From: Trueperaceae bacterium
GTDB taxonomy: Bacteria > Deinococcota > Deinococci > Deinococcales > Trueperaceae
DNA length: 39,611 bases
Assembly: GCA_011390675.1 (NCBI GenBank)
Contig: JAABRX010000025.1
Coordinates: 1 to 39,611 of the forward strand
Direction: 5' to 3'
The translations under genes were made by a program, and so were the position numbers. The notes under the pieces are model-generated. The model worked only from the letters and a program-made list of their open reading frames with translations, searched no databases and was not told the origin of the DNA. Within the stretch, counting starts at the first letter, position 1. The number at the start of each line of letters is the position of its first letter. Positions 7,442 to 16,179 of this stretch are shown in pieces.

Positions 7442-9360
7442 GCGGGGGCCTTCGCCTTCAGCGTCCGGTCGCGCAGCAGCAAGAGCGCGACCTCACCCTC
7501 GCCGGTGGCCGCCACGAGCACGCCGCCCGGCACCGACTCGACGGCGACCGTGCTGAACGCACCCACCACCTGACCGGGGAGCATCACGACCAACTGCTCG
7601 GACGAGCCGCGACCGCGACCGCGGTAGCGCCGCACGGTGAGCCGGAGCGGGCCGACGTCCGCCGTGACGGGTTCCTCGCCGACCGCGCACGCCACGCCGT
7701 CCGCGAGCTCCTCGCGCTCGAGCAGCGCCGCCAGGTCGCCTGGTTCCACGCTCATCGCCGTCTGCATGCGCTGCACGAGCCCCAGGACGACGTTGTCCTC
7801 CAGCTCGTTCCCGATCGCCTTCGCCGCGCCCCGCACCAGCCCCTCGAGCGCCTGGCGCCGGTTGGGCGCGCCGGCCGTCACCGCGGTGGCCGCCTGCAAG
7901 GCACGGGCGACGACGTCGGTGGGGGCGCCACCCGCCACGTTGGCGATCGCGCCGAGGACGGTGAGCAACGCGGCGTGGCGCTCGTGGGTCGAGACGTGGG
8001 CGACGACGAGGGCCTCTGCGAGCCGGGCGGCCACCGACCGACCGCCGTCGCGCCAGCGGACGTGCACGTACTCGCCCTCGCGTTCGACCCGTACCTCGCC
8101 GCGGTCGACGGGGACCACCATCGACGACTCCAGCGGGTGCGCCTCGTCGTCCACGAAGAGCGTGCGGCTGTCGCCCGAGCCCATGACGGCGATCACGTGC
8201 CCTCCGAGCGTGAACCGCACCGGGCCGACCATCCGCAGCGTCAACGCCTCCGCACCGCGCGGCACGCGCTCCCATCGGAGCGCAGGCGAGACCGCGAACA
8301 GCACCCCGCCGGCGAGCCTGCGCGGCGCGGCGCCGCCGCCGACGCGCGCTGGAAGATGCGACTCGAGGCGCTCGAACAGCAACCGGATCGCCTCGACGTT
8401 CCGCTCGGCGTCGCGCTGGAACGATTGCCGCTGCTGGCGCTCGAACGAGAGCGCCTCGTTCAGCCGGGCTTCGAGGTCGTTGCGCAGGACCGATCGCTGA
8501 GCCTCCGGCAAGCGCTCCTTGGCGAGCTCTTGGATCGCCGTGCGCAACTCGCTGGTCGTCGGCCCCTTGCGCTCGAGCGAGGAGAGCTTGCCTGCGTGGG
8601 GGTCTTGCGCCACCCGCAACGCGACCTGCCGGACGAAGTCGAGCGCTTGGGCTTCGGGTACGTCCAGCTGAGGGAAGCGCCCATCGGGTCGACCGAGCGT
8701 CAGGATCAGGTCCACCAAGTCGCGTCCGACCTCGGCCAGGCTGTCGAGGTCGGACAGGGAGATGAGCGGGTCGCGACGCTCGGGGATCGGCTCGACGACC
8801 TTGAACGCACGCACCGACGCCGCATGCGTGGCCTCGACGGTCGCGGCGTGGCGCTGCAGGTTGCGGACCGTGGCGTACACCAGTCGCGGGGTGATGCGAT
8901 CGCGCTCCGCCCGCCAGGCAGCGGCCAGCCGACCGACGAGGTCGTCCAACTCTTCGCGTCCCACGCGTTCCGCGAGGTGCTGCAGCGCCCGCTGCTCCTC
9001 GCGAGCTTCGCGCGAGAGCTCGACGGGGGCCGGAGCGTCGGTCTCGAGCAGGGCTTCGCCGCCGTTGCCGTCGTCGGCGGCGGGCGTGAGCGTCCCGCCA
9101 CCGTCGGGCATGAGCGTCAGCGAATCGAGATCGGCGCGGCGGCCGCCGCCGCGGGTCGGCAGTTCGGCCAGCGCCCGCAGCCGCCGAGCCGCCTCGTCGA
9201 AGCGCCCGCGCTCGTCCGCATCGAGCCGAGCGACCCCGCGGTCGACGACGCGGTGAAGCTCCCAGAGCGCCACCACACCACCCCGGTACTCGCGACGGTT
9301 CGCCAGTGCGTCGATCTTGTACTCGAGCAACTCCAAGGCGACGCGTTCGAGGTTCAGCAT
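7438..9360 (-). CDS. Uncharacterised 640-residue protein
   Basis: I do not recognise a family. There is no signal peptide or membrane segment, so a cytoplasmic location is likely. Residues 1-65 are helical with many charged residues; about 70-112 is a Gly/Asp-rich linker; about 115-335 is strongly helical with coiled-coil character (runs such as LERKGPTTSELRTAIQELAK). Residues about 345-455 look beta-rich, 460-560 helical, and the last 70 again beta-rich with RRYRGRGRGSSEQL. The ATG at 9360 is preceded by no Shine-Dalgarno but by TAAACT at 9369-9374, 8 nt away, suggesting a leaderless transcript. It is coupled to the pterin dehydratase gene downstream, the only hint about its function. Confidence 0.8.
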   Translation of the reverse strand: MLNLERVALELLEYKIDALANRREYRGGVVALWELHRVVDRGVARLDADERGRFDEAARRLRALAELPTRGGGRRADLDSLTLMPDGGGTLTPAADDGNGGEALLETDAPAPVELSREAREEQRALQHLAERVGREELDDLVGRLAAAWRAERDRITPRLVYATVRNLQRHAATVEATHAASVRAFKVVEPIPERRDPLISLSDLDSLAEVGRDLVDLILTLGRPDGRFPQLDVPEAQALDFVRQVALRVAQDPHAGKLSSLERKGPTTSELRTAIQELAKERLPEAQRSVLRNDLEARLNEALSFERQQRQSFQRDAERNVEAIRLLFERLESHLPARVGGGAAPRRLAGGVLFAVSPALRWERVPRGAEALTLRMVGPVRFTLGGHVIAVMGSGDSRTLFVDDEAHPLESSMVVPVDRGEVRVEREGEYVHVRWRDGGRSVAARLAEALVVAHVSTHERHAALLTVLGAIANVAGGAPTDVVARALQAATAVTAGAPNRRQALEGLVRGAAKAIGNELEDNVVLGLVQRMQTAMSVEPGDLAALLEREELADGVACAVGEEPVTADVGPLRLTVRRYRGRGRGSSEQLVVMLPGQVVGAFSTVAVESVPGGVLVAATGEGEVALLLLRDRTLKAKAPA

Positions 9361-9377
9361 GGTGGGCCAGTTTAGCG
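9361..9377 (-). promoter_or_regulatory. Leaderless -10 element for the 640-residue protein gene
   Basis: Reading the minus strand, TAAACT occupies 9374-9369 and the ATG follows after 8 nt, which places transcription start at or beside the start codon. No Shine-Dalgarno sequence is present and no good -35 box is visible. Confidence 0.5.
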
Positions 9378-9462
9378 AACGTCCCGCCGCGCGGTCGGTG
9401 AAGTGCGCCGCAACGCACCTGGCCGACCTCGTCCAGCACGATGCGAATGCAACGGACGACCC

Positions 9463-9491
9463 TTGACGCCCGAGCACGCGTTCGTAATGAT
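9463..9491 (+). promoter_or_regulatory. Promoter of the ferredoxin gene
   Basis: TTGACG at 9463-9468 is followed after 17 nt by AATGAT (9486-9491). This is one of only two promoters in the window with a near-consensus -35 box, which fits a highly expressed ferredoxin. It leaves a leader of about 75 nt. Confidence 0.55.
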
Positions 9492-9574
9492 GCCGTGTGC
9501 GCGTCCCCGTCGGCGCCGCTCCGAGCGAAGGCCCCGGGGAATCGAGCATCGCACCGCGTTTAGGAGGGAGCTTC

Positions 9575-9811
9575 GTGCCCCACATCATTGCCGAACCCTG
9601 CATCGGGGTCAAAGACCAGGCTTGCGTCGACGTCTGCCCCGTCGAGTGCATCTACGAAGCCGACGACCAGTTCTACATCCACCCCGAGGAGTGCATCGAC
9701 TGCGGCGCCTGCGTTCCGGCGTGCCCCGTCGAGGCGATCTTCACGGAGGAGGACACCCCCGAGAAGTGGACGTCGTTCATCCAGAAGAACTACGACCTGT
9801 CCGGCGTCTGA
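9575..9811 (+). CDS. 7Fe ferredoxin (one 3Fe-4S and one 4Fe-4S cluster)
   Basis: 78 residues, a cytoplasmic electron carrier very like the Thermus seven-iron ferredoxin. Cys9, Cys17 and Cys50 fit the 3Fe-4S site, and Cys21, Cys40, Cys43 and Cys46 fit the 4Fe-4S site; Cys25 is extra. The segment IDCGACVPACP is diagnostic. The GTG start at 9575 is chosen because a strong AGGAGG (9562-9567) lies 7 nt upstream and homologues begin with MPH. Partners would be ferredoxin-dependent oxidoreductases, none of which are in the window. The last 22 bases overlap the convergent lysK gene. Confidence 0.95.
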   Translation: MPHIIAEPCIGVKDQACVDVCPVECIYEADDQFYIHPEECIDCGACVPACPVEAIFTEEDTPEKWTSFIQKNYDLSGV

Positions 9812-10917
9812 GCGTTCGTCTCGACGCCCGCAAGGCGCACCAGGACCGACTCGAGCACCTCCACCGCGCGATCGAACTCGCGCAGCGGTAGGTGCTCGTT
9901 CGGCGTGTGGTCGAGCGCCGCGTCGCCCGGGCCGTACGCCAGCGCATCGACGTTCCATGCGGGCGCCACGACGTTCCAGTCGCTGGTGCCGGTCTTGACC
10001 TTGATCCCCGGCCGGAGGCCGGCGGCGCGGATCGCGACGCGGAACGCGCGCGCCAGGACCCCGTCGCGATCGCCGCGGACCGGGACCTCGCCCGCGTCGG
10101 CCCGGACCGCCACTCCACCCAGTTCCAGGTCCGCGAGCTCCGAGCGCAAGCGGTCGGGCGGCCACGCGAGCGGCAACCGGAAGCCGAGCTCGGCCGTCGC
10201 GCGCTCCACGAGGCCGTCGCCGTCGCTGGCGAGGCCGAGCAGCGCCACCTGCAGGCGCCCGAACGGACCGCCCTCCGGTGCCGCGGCGTTGACCGCATCG
10301 GTCCACGCGCGGACGCGCGTCCACGCCTCGACGAGGACCTCGGCGGCGGTAGCCTCCTCGCGCGCGGTGTGCACGAGCGCGCGCCGCGCCTCGAGGCGCA
10401 CCCGCAAGCGCCCCTTGTAGCCGAGCGTCACCGCGTCGGCCCCGCTCGGCTCCCCCACCACGAGCAGATCGGGGGGCGGCAGCGTCGCGAGCAGGTGGCG
10501 CGCGCCGCGGCTGCTCGCCACCTCCTCCTCCACCGCCCCAGCCCAGCGCAGGGTCCACGCCGCCCGCACGGGCGCCGGAGCGCGCGCGAGCGCCACCGCC
10601 GCGGCCACCGCGCTCGCCTTGGCGTCGACGCTGCCCCGCCCGTAGAGCACGTCGTCCTCGATGCGGACCGGCACGACGCCGGGCACCGTGTCGAGGTGCC
10701 CCAGGAACAGCAGCGCTCTCGTGCCCGTCCCCGCCTCGGCCCGCGCGTTGCCGGCCTCGTCGACCCACGCCCGGTCCACGTACGGCGCGAGCGCGCGCAC
10801 GAGCAGGCGGGCCACCGCGGCCTCGTCGCCGCTCACGCTCGGGGTGCGCACGGCCGCCTCGAGGAGCGCCCGCGCCCCGTCGCGGGTGGCGAGATCGAAG
10901 CGGTGCGGGACCGTCAC
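9790..10917 (-). CDS. lysK: [LysW]-lysine hydrolase (M20 family)
   Basis: 375 residues. Last step of the carrier pathway: a zinc peptidase of the M20 family that releases lysine (or ornithine in the arginine branch) from LysW. Metal and catalytic motifs are visible: LFLGHLDTVPG (His and Asp), GRGSVDAKAS (bridging Asp), GAVEEEVASSRG (catalytic and metal Glu), VVGEPSG, and the C-terminal DHTPNEH (His). The GTG at 10917 overlaps the TGA of lysJ (GTGA). It is the last gene of the operon, and its 3' end overlaps the convergent ferredoxin gene by 22 bases. Confidence 0.92.
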   Translation of the reverse strand: MTVPHRFDLATRDGARALLEAAVRTPSVSGDEAAVARLLVRALAPYVDRAWVDEAGNARAEAGTGTRALLFLGHLDTVPGVVPVRIEDDVLYGRGSVDAKASAVAAAVALARAPAPVRAAWTLRWAGAVEEEVASSRGARHLLATLPPPDLLVVGEPSGADAVTLGYKGRLRVRLEARRALVHTAREEATAAEVLVEAWTRVRAWTDAVNAAAPEGGPFGRLQVALLGLASDGDGLVERATAELGFRLPLAWPPDRLRSELADLELGGVAVRADAGEVPVRGDRDGVLARAFRVAIRAAGLRPGIKVKTGTSDWNVVAPAWNVDALAYGPGDAALDHTPNEHLPLREFDRAVEVLESVLVRLAGVETNAQTPDRS

Positions 10918-12116
10918 CCGCGCAGGACGCGACCGAAGATCGCCACCGCCTCGTCGACCTGCGCCTCGGTGATGACGAGCGGGGGCACGAAGCGGATCAC
11001 GGTCGCGCCCGCGTTGATGGTCAGCAAGCCCTGGTCGCGCAAGGCCGCGATGATCGGCGCCGCCTTCTCCTTGAGCTCGATGCCCAACATCAGCCCGAGC
11101 CCACGGACCTCGCGCACGCGCTCGCTCCCGAGCGCCTCGATGCCGGCGCGGAAGCGCGCGCCCATCGCGGTGGCGTGGGCGATCAGGCCGCGCGCGTCGA
11201 GTTCCTGGAGCACGGCGAGACCGGCCGCGGCGGCCAGCGGGTTGCCACCGAACGTGGTGCCGTGGCCGCCGGCGGGCATGGCGCGAGCGACCGCGTCGGT
11301 CATCACGAGGGCCCCGATGGGCACGCCCCCCGCCAGCCCCTTGGCGAGCACCACCAGGTCGGGGACGACCCCGGCGTGCTCGCTGGCCAGGAAGCGACCG
11401 GTGCGACCGACGCCGCACTGGATCTCGTCGAACCCGAGCAGCGCCCCGTGCGCGTCCGCGAGCTCGCGCGCGCGCCGCAGGTACGCCGCGCTGGCGGGGT
11501 GCACGCCCCCCTCGCCCTGGACCGGCTCGAGCCAGATCATCGCGGTCTCGTCGGTGACCGCGGCCTCGAGCTCGGCCACGTCGTCGTAGCGCACCCAGTC
11601 GACCGGGATCGGCAACGGCTCGAAGGGCTCGCGGTACTTGGCTTCCCAGGTCATCGCCAGGGCGCCGAGCGTCCGCCCGGCGAAGCCGCGCTTGGCCGCC
11701 ACGATCCGGCGCCGGCCGGTCTTCGCGATGGCCCACTTGAGGGCGGCCTCGTTCGCCTCGGCCCCGGAGTTCGCCAGGAAGACGCGCTCGAGCGGGGCCG
11801 GGAGGTGGCGGAAGAGCGCCTCGACGAACTCGGTGCGGACGTCGTTCGCCAGGTTCTGCGGGCACACGATCAGGCGCCGCGCCTGCGTCGCGATCGCGTC
11901 GGCGAGCCGCTCGTTGGCGTGCCCGACGCTCGCGACCGCGATGCCCGCCATGGCGTCGAGGTAGCGCTTGCCGTCGGCGTCCCACAGCCAGGCTCCCTCG
12001 CCGCGGACGAAGGCGACGTCGGGCGACCACAACCCGGATGCGTGCCGGGCGTCGCGGGCGAGCAGGGCCTGGGTCGGGTTGGGGTCGGTCGGGGTCGGGT
12101 CGGTGGGGGTCGTCAC
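10914..12116 (-). CDS. lysJ: [LysW]-aminoadipate semialdehyde transaminase
   Basis: 400 residues, class III PLP aminotransferase of the LysJ/ArgD group; it transaminates LysW-bound aminoadipate semialdehyde with glutamate as amino donor. Visible motifs include FLANSGAEANEAALKWA (phosphate binding), FDEIQCGVGRTG (the Asp under the pyridine ring) and VLAKGLAGG with the PLP-binding Lys. The N-terminus has a short TPTDP repeat. The start is GTG at 12116, with GAGGAG 7 nt upstream. A 58-nt gap separates it from lysZ, the only real gap within the operon, and its stop overlaps the start of lysK. Confidence 0.94.
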   Translation of the reverse strand: MTTPTDPTPTDPNPTQALLARDARHASGLWSPDVAFVRGEGAWLWDADGKRYLDAMAGIAVASVGHANERLADAIATQARRLIVCPQNLANDVRTEFVEALFRHLPAPLERVFLANSGAEANEAALKWAIAKTGRRRIVAAKRGFAGRTLGALAMTWEAKYREPFEPLPIPVDWVRYDDVAELEAAVTDETAMIWLEPVQGEGGVHPASAAYLRRARELADAHGALLGFDEIQCGVGRTGRFLASEHAGVVPDLVVLAKGLAGGVPIGALVMTDAVARAMPAGGHGTTFGGNPLAAAAGLAVLQELDARGLIAHATAMGARFRAGIEALGSERVREVRGLGLMLGIELKEKAAPIIAALRDQGLLTINAGATVIRFVPPLVITEAQVDEAVAIFGRVLRG

Positions 12117-12174
12117 GGCAAGCTCCTCGGGTGCGGTCGCGCGGGGCGCGATGGTGGGTCGGTTCCAGGTGCGT

Positions 12175-12978
12175 TCAGTCCACCACGGTACCGCGGCCGG
12201 CGAGCGCCGCGCGCACGGGGGACGCGAGCCGGGCGTCGCCCAGCACCACGCGGCGCACCCCGCCCGCGACGGCTTCGGCGGCCCCGAGCACCTTCTTCTT
12301 CATGCGCCCCTGCGCCACCTCGAGGAAGCCCTCGACATCGGCGGCGGGCACGTGGGGGATCAGCGAATCGGGGTCGGGGAAGTGGCGGAGTAGGCCTGGG
12401 ACGTTCGAGAGCAGCAACAGCGCCTCGGCCCCGAGCGCGACCGCGACCGCCGCCGCCGCCCGGTCGCCGTCGACGTTGATCGCCACCCCCTCGGTGGAGG
12501 CGCCCGGCGGGGTGAGGACCGGCAGGTACCCGCCGTCCAGCAACAGCCGCAGCAGATGGGTGTTGACGCGATCGACGGTACCCGTGTGGTCGCCGTGCAG
12601 CACGATCGTGCGGCCGTCCTCGACGCTGCGCACGCTCTTCTTGTGGCGCCCCTCGAACAGCCGCCCGTCGAGCCCCGAGAGCCCCACCGCCGGAGCACCG
12701 AGCCGCTGCAGGCGCTCGACGATCCCCTTGTTGACCTTGCCGGCGTAGACCATCTCGAACACCTCGAGGGTGGCGCGGTCCGTGTACCGGCTCACGTGGC
12801 CGCTCGGGCTCGTGACGAAGCGCGGCGGGTGGCCGAGCGCCTCGGCGACGCGGTTCGTCTCGGCGCTGCCGCCGTGGACCAAGACGACCGGCACCCCCTC
12901 GGCCCAGAGCGCCGCGACGTCGGTCGCGACGGCGTCGAGGTCGACGCCCTCCGCCCCGCCGACCTTGACGACGATCAC
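12175..12978 (-). CDS. lysZ: [LysW]-aminoadipate/glutamate kinase
   Basis: 267 residues, amino acid kinase family, related to N-acetylglutamate kinase. It phosphorylates the gamma/delta carboxylate of the LysW-bound amino acid. Motifs: VVKVGGAEG at the N-terminus (phosphate binding), VLVHGGSAETN, GLSGLDGRLFEG, INVDGDRAAAAVA and LLLSNVPGLL. The GTG start at 12978 overlaps the TGA of the glycosylase gene upstream (GTGA). Lys-rich GRMKKKVLGA near the C-terminus matches the family's ATP-site lysines. Confidence 0.93.
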   Translation of the reverse strand: MIVVKVGGAEGVDLDAVATDVAALWAEGVPVVLVHGGSAETNRVAEALGHPPRFVTSPSGHVSRYTDRATLEVFEMVYAGKVNKGIVERLQRLGAPAVGLSGLDGRLFEGRHKKSVRSVEDGRTIVLHGDHTGTVDRVNTHLLRLLLDGGYLPVLTPPGASTEGVAINVDGDRAAAAVAVALGAEALLLLSNVPGLLRHFPDPDSLIPHVPAADVEGFLEVAQGRMKKKVLGAAEAVAGGVRRVVLGDARLASPVRAALAGRGTVVD

Positions 12979-14207
12979 GCGCGCGCTCCCTCGGGTGCGC
13001 CGGTCCACACCGACGCGCCGCGGACCGCCGCCGACCAGATGGACCGGATCGGCCGGTCGAGCCCGGTCGGGAGCGCCACCGACGTCGCGCCAAGGTACGC
13101 GAGGAAGCGCGCGAACCCTGCCTCCAGGGCGGCCGCGACGGCGGGGCTGCGGCCATCGACGCCCGCTTCCCACCACCAGCCGTGCACGTTCAGGCGCTCC
13201 CCCACGAGCCGCGCGTCGAAGCGCGCCACGAAGCGATCGCCCACCACGACCGGGACCACGTAGTACCCCCACCGCCGCTCGGATGCGGGCTTGTAGACCT
13301 CCCAGACGTACTCGAAGCCGAAGAGCTTGGCCACGCCCCGGCGATCCCAGAGCAGCGCATCGAGCGGCGCGAGCACGCGAGCGACGTCGTGGTCCACCGC
13401 GGGCGCCCCCTCGAGGAGGCCCGGCAGCGCGGCGTACGGCTCGCCGTCCACGTCCCACGCCTCGAGCTCGCCGGCGTCGGTCGCTCGCGCCAACGCCGCG
13501 CGGCGCCCGGCCGCACCGCCGGGCAGCGTCCACGTGCTCGCGTCGGCCGCCACGCGCAGCGCGCCCGCCGCCTGCACCCGCCGGCGCACGAGCCGATCGA
13601 ACGCATCGACGTCGGATAGCGCCGGCGCGCGGAGCGCCCGCTCGGGCAGGCCGCGCTCCGCGAGGTCGTAGACGTGCCGGCCCCCCTCGCGGCCGACGGT
13701 CACCACCCGCCCCGTGTCCCACAGGGCGCGCAGCACGTGCTTGACCAGCTTCGGCCCGTACCAGCTGCCGCGCAGGTCGTCGCGCGCCGCGTCGTCGAAC
13801 CCGAGCGTCGTGCTCGGACCGGCCCGTTCGAGGCGCTCGAGCGTGGCGCGCACGGCGTCGGCGTGCTCGTCGAGGAACGCTCGCCAGCGCTCCTCGAAGC
13901 GCTCGAAGAACAGGCGCCGCGCCGGCCAGTCCTCGGCGAGCGTCAGGCACGCCTGCTTGTCCCACCCGTCGAGCCAGCGTCGGTCGACGTAGGCCGGGAC
14001 GTGCCAACCGTCGACGCGGTACCCGTCGACGCGCGCTTGCAGGACCAGGTCGTGGCTCCGACCCATCGGCGCGAGCGGGTCGACCTGAACGGTCCCGAGG
14101 CGCTCGACGACCTCAGCGAGCGGCGCGCGCTGCAGGTGGTGGCCCAAGATCGCTCGTGCCGCGTCCGCGCGCGCGACGACCCGCGGCGCGGCGACCGCCC
14201 TCGTCAC
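12975..14207 (-). CDS. YcaQ/AlkX-type DNA glycosylase (winged-helix HTH_42 family)
   Basis: 410 residues. The HTH_42/YcaQ family unhooks DNA interstrand crosslinks and removes bulky alkylated bases. The catalytic QxD motif is seen as Gln41-Val-Asp43 in GTVQVDPLAPMGRSHD, which places it with the YcaQ-like (QxD) rather than the AlkZ-like (QxQ) branch. The highly conserved segment WDRRGVAKLFGFEYVWE and RWGYYVVPV follow. It lies within the lysine operon and is joined to both neighbours by GTGA overlaps, so it is co-translated with lysY and lysZ. It has no obvious role in lysine synthesis. Neither its length nor its motifs suggest decay. Confidence 0.9.
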   Translation of the reverse strand: MTRAVAAPRVVARADAARAILGHHLQRAPLAEVVERLGTVQVDPLAPMGRSHDLVLQARVDGYRVDGWHVPAYVDRRWLDGWDKQACLTLAEDWPARRLFFERFEERWRAFLDEHADAVRATLERLERAGPSTTLGFDDAARDDLRGSWYGPKLVKHVLRALWDTGRVVTVGREGGRHVYDLAERGLPERALRAPALSDVDAFDRLVRRRVQAAGALRVAADASTWTLPGGAAGRRAALARATDAGELEAWDVDGEPYAALPGLLEGAPAVDHDVARVLAPLDALLWDRRGVAKLFGFEYVWEVYKPASERRWGYYVVPVVVGDRFVARFDARLVGERLNVHGWWWEAGVDGRSPAVAAALEAGFARFLAYLGATSVALPTGLDRPIRSIWSAAVRGASVWTGAPEGARA

Positions 14208-15253
14208 GGGTGCAGACCGGGGAACCCGAGGCCCGCCCGCTCGTCCCAGCCCATCGCCACGTTGAGCCCTTGGAGGGCGTGCCCGGCGGTCCCTTTGACC
14301 AGGTTGTCGATCGCCGCCATCATCACCAAACGCCCGCTGTCGCGGTCGAGCGCGAAGCCCACGTCGCACCAGTTGGTCCCGTCGAGCCCCTTGGGGTCGG
14401 GCACCCGGTGGATCCCCTTGCGGGCCGAGACGATCCGCACGAACGGCTCGTCGGCGTACGCGTCGGCCAACGCGGCCTGCACGTCGCGCTCGCTGCTGCC
14501 GTCGTGGAGCCATGTGTGCGCGGTCACCTGGATCCCGCGGATGCGCTCCACCGCCGTGGCGGTGAGGTGCGGAGCGACCCCCGGGAACGCTTGGCGCACC
14601 TCGGCCTCGTGCCGGTGGCCGACCGGAGCGTAGGTGCGCACCACGCCCGCGCGCTCGGGGTGGTGGCTCGCCGGCCCCGGTTCGTGGCCGGCCGCGGACG
14701 AACCGACCTTCGCCTCGACGATCACGTCCTGGCGCGCCATCAGCCCGCCGCGCACGAGCGGCAACAGGGCGAGGATGGTCGCGGTGGCGACGCACCCGCA
14801 CCCCGCCAGCCGAGTGGCACCCGGGAGCTCGGGGTGGGTGCGGGTGCGGTCGAGCTCGGGGTTGGCGTAGACGAACTCGCGGAGGCGGTCGGGGTTCGGG
14901 TGCGGCCCGCCGTAGGTGCGCTCGAACGCCGCCGGATCGCGCAACCGGAAGTCGGCGGAGAGGTCGATCAGCACCGTCGCGCGCGCGAGGAGCGCGTCGA
15001 CCTGGCCGGCCAGCAGGCCGTGCGGCAAGGCCGCGACGACGACGTCGGCGTCCTCGAGCTCGGCGAGGGGCCGGAAGCGGAGGCGGGTGGAGCCGCGCAG
15101 GTTCGGGTGGACGAGGCCGACCGGGAGCCCCGCGTGGCGCTCGCTGGTCACCTGGGTGACCTCGAGGTGGGGGTGCCCGAGCGCCAGGCGCAGGAACTCG
15201 CCGCCGGCGTAGCCGCTGGCGCCGACGATCGCGACGGTGCGTCGTTCGCTCAT
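14204..15253 (-). CDS. lysY: [LysW]-aminoadipyl/glutamyl phosphate reductase
   Basis: 349 residues, ArgC-type NADPH-dependent reductase that forms LysW-aminoadipate semialdehyde. [10 protein letters not shown] (residues 11-20) is the NADPH loop, Cys152 in [10 protein letters not shown] is the predicted catalytic cysteine, and HDGSSERD and [12 protein letters not shown] are family motifs. Operon context rather than sequence alone separates LysY from ArgC. ATG at 15253 overlaps the lysX stop (ATGA), and its own stop overlaps the glycosylase gene start (GTGA). Confidence 0.93.
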   Translation of the reverse strand: MSERRTVAIVGASGYAGGEFLRLALGHPHLEVTQVTSERHAGLPVGLVHPNLRGSTRLRFRPLAELEDADVVVAALPHGLLAGQVDALLARATVLIDLSADFRLRDPAAFERTYGGPHPNPDRLREFVYANPELDRTRTHPELPGATRLAGCGCVATATILALLPLVRGGLMARQDVIVEAKVGSSAAGHEPGPASHHPERAGVVRTYAPVGHRHEAEVRQAFPGVAPHLTATAVERIRGIQVTAHTWLHDGSSERDVQAALADAYADEPFVRIVSARKGIHRVPDPKGLDGTNWCDVGFALDRDSGRLVMMAAIDNLVKGTAGHALQGLNVAMGWDERAGLGFPGLHP

Positions 15254-16179
15254 GCGGGCGAGGCTACCGCGGGGGTCGCGGCCGCGGGCGTGGCGGCGGC
15301 TGCGGTCGCGGCGGCGACGGCCGCCACGTGGTCGACCACCAGCCCGGGAAGGTCGACCCCCGTGGTGGCGACCGAGTTCCGGAACTCCATGGTGTGGTTG
15401 ACCTCGATGACGACCAGCCCGTCGTCGGTCTCGGCCAGGTCGACCGCCAGGACCCCGCCGCCGACCGCGCGCGCCGCGCGCACGGCGATGGCTTCGAGCT
15501 CGGCGGTCACCGGGCAGTTCGACGCTTGCGCGCCGCGCGCGGTGTTCGTGATCCAGTGCTCGCTGGTCCGGTAGATGGCCGCGACCACCCGGTCGCCGAT
15601 CACGAACGCGCGCAGGTCGCGCCCTGGCTTCTCCAGGTACTGCTGAAGGTAGACGACCTGGTGGCTCGGTCCCCCGAGTACTTCCTTGTGCTCGAGCACC
15701 GCGGCCACCGCGTCGGCGTCGTTGAGCCGGCTGACCATGCGCCCCCAGGAACCGACGACCGGCTTGAGCACGACCGGGTACCCGAGGTCCTCGCAGGCGG
15801 CGAGCGCGTGCTCGGCGTCGAACGCGACCACGGTGCGCGGCACCGGGACCCCGGCGGCCGCGAGGAGCGCGCTCGTGGCGAGCTTGTCGCCGCACGCCTC
15901 GATCACGCCCGGCGCGTTGACGACCGCGGCTCCCGTCGCAGCGAAGAGCCGCGCGAGCGCGAGTCCCCGCGTCTGCGACACGCAGCGCTCGAGGACCGCG
16001 GCGTAGCGCCGCTCGCTCGGCGCACTGAGGTCGAACGCGACGTGCGGGGCGTAGACCGACTCGAACGCGACGCCGCGTCGTTCGAAGGCTTCGAACAGGA
16101 GCCGCTCCTCGGGGCGCAGGCGGTCGTAGACGACGGCGATGCGCGCGCTCACCGCCGGCGCGCCGAGGACGTCGCTCAC
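15250..16179 (-). CDS. lysX: LysW-alpha-aminoadipate ligase (ATP-grasp)
   Basis: 309 residues. It joins the amino group of alpha-aminoadipate to the C-terminal glutamate of LysW. ATP-grasp features: Lys100 in CGDKLAT, Lys139 in VVLKP, GSWGR (143-147) and [11 protein letters not shown] (259-269) with the magnesium ligands. The start is GTG at 16179, overlapping the lysW stop (GTGA); a second GTG at 16152 is possible. After residue about 285 there is an Ala/Thr/Pro-rich tail that looks like low-complexity extension. The enzyme must recognise an unusual cysteine-free LysW here. It could also serve the arginine branch with glutamate; sequence alone does not decide. Confidence 0.94.
   Translation of the reverse strand: MSDVLGAPAVSARIAVVYDRLRPEERLLFEAFERRGVAFESVYAPHVAFDLSAPSERRYAAVLERCVSQTRGLALARLFAATGAAVVNAPGVIEACGDKLATSALLAAAGVPVPRTVVAFDAEHALAACEDLGYPVVLKPVVGSWGRMVSRLNDADAVAAVLEHKEVLGGPSHQVVYLQQYLEKPGRDLRAFVIGDRVVAAIYRTSEHWITNTARGAQASNCPVTAELEAIAVRAARAVGGGVLAVDLAETDDGLVVIEVNHTMEFRNSVATTGVDLPGLVVDHVAAVAAATAAAATPAAATPAVASPA

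Noticed and set aside
14204-15253. argC instead of lysY
   Set aside because: The gene lies between lysX and lysZ in a complete LysW-type operon, so a LysW-bound substrate is more likely than acetylglutamate, although dual lysine/arginine use cannot be excluded.
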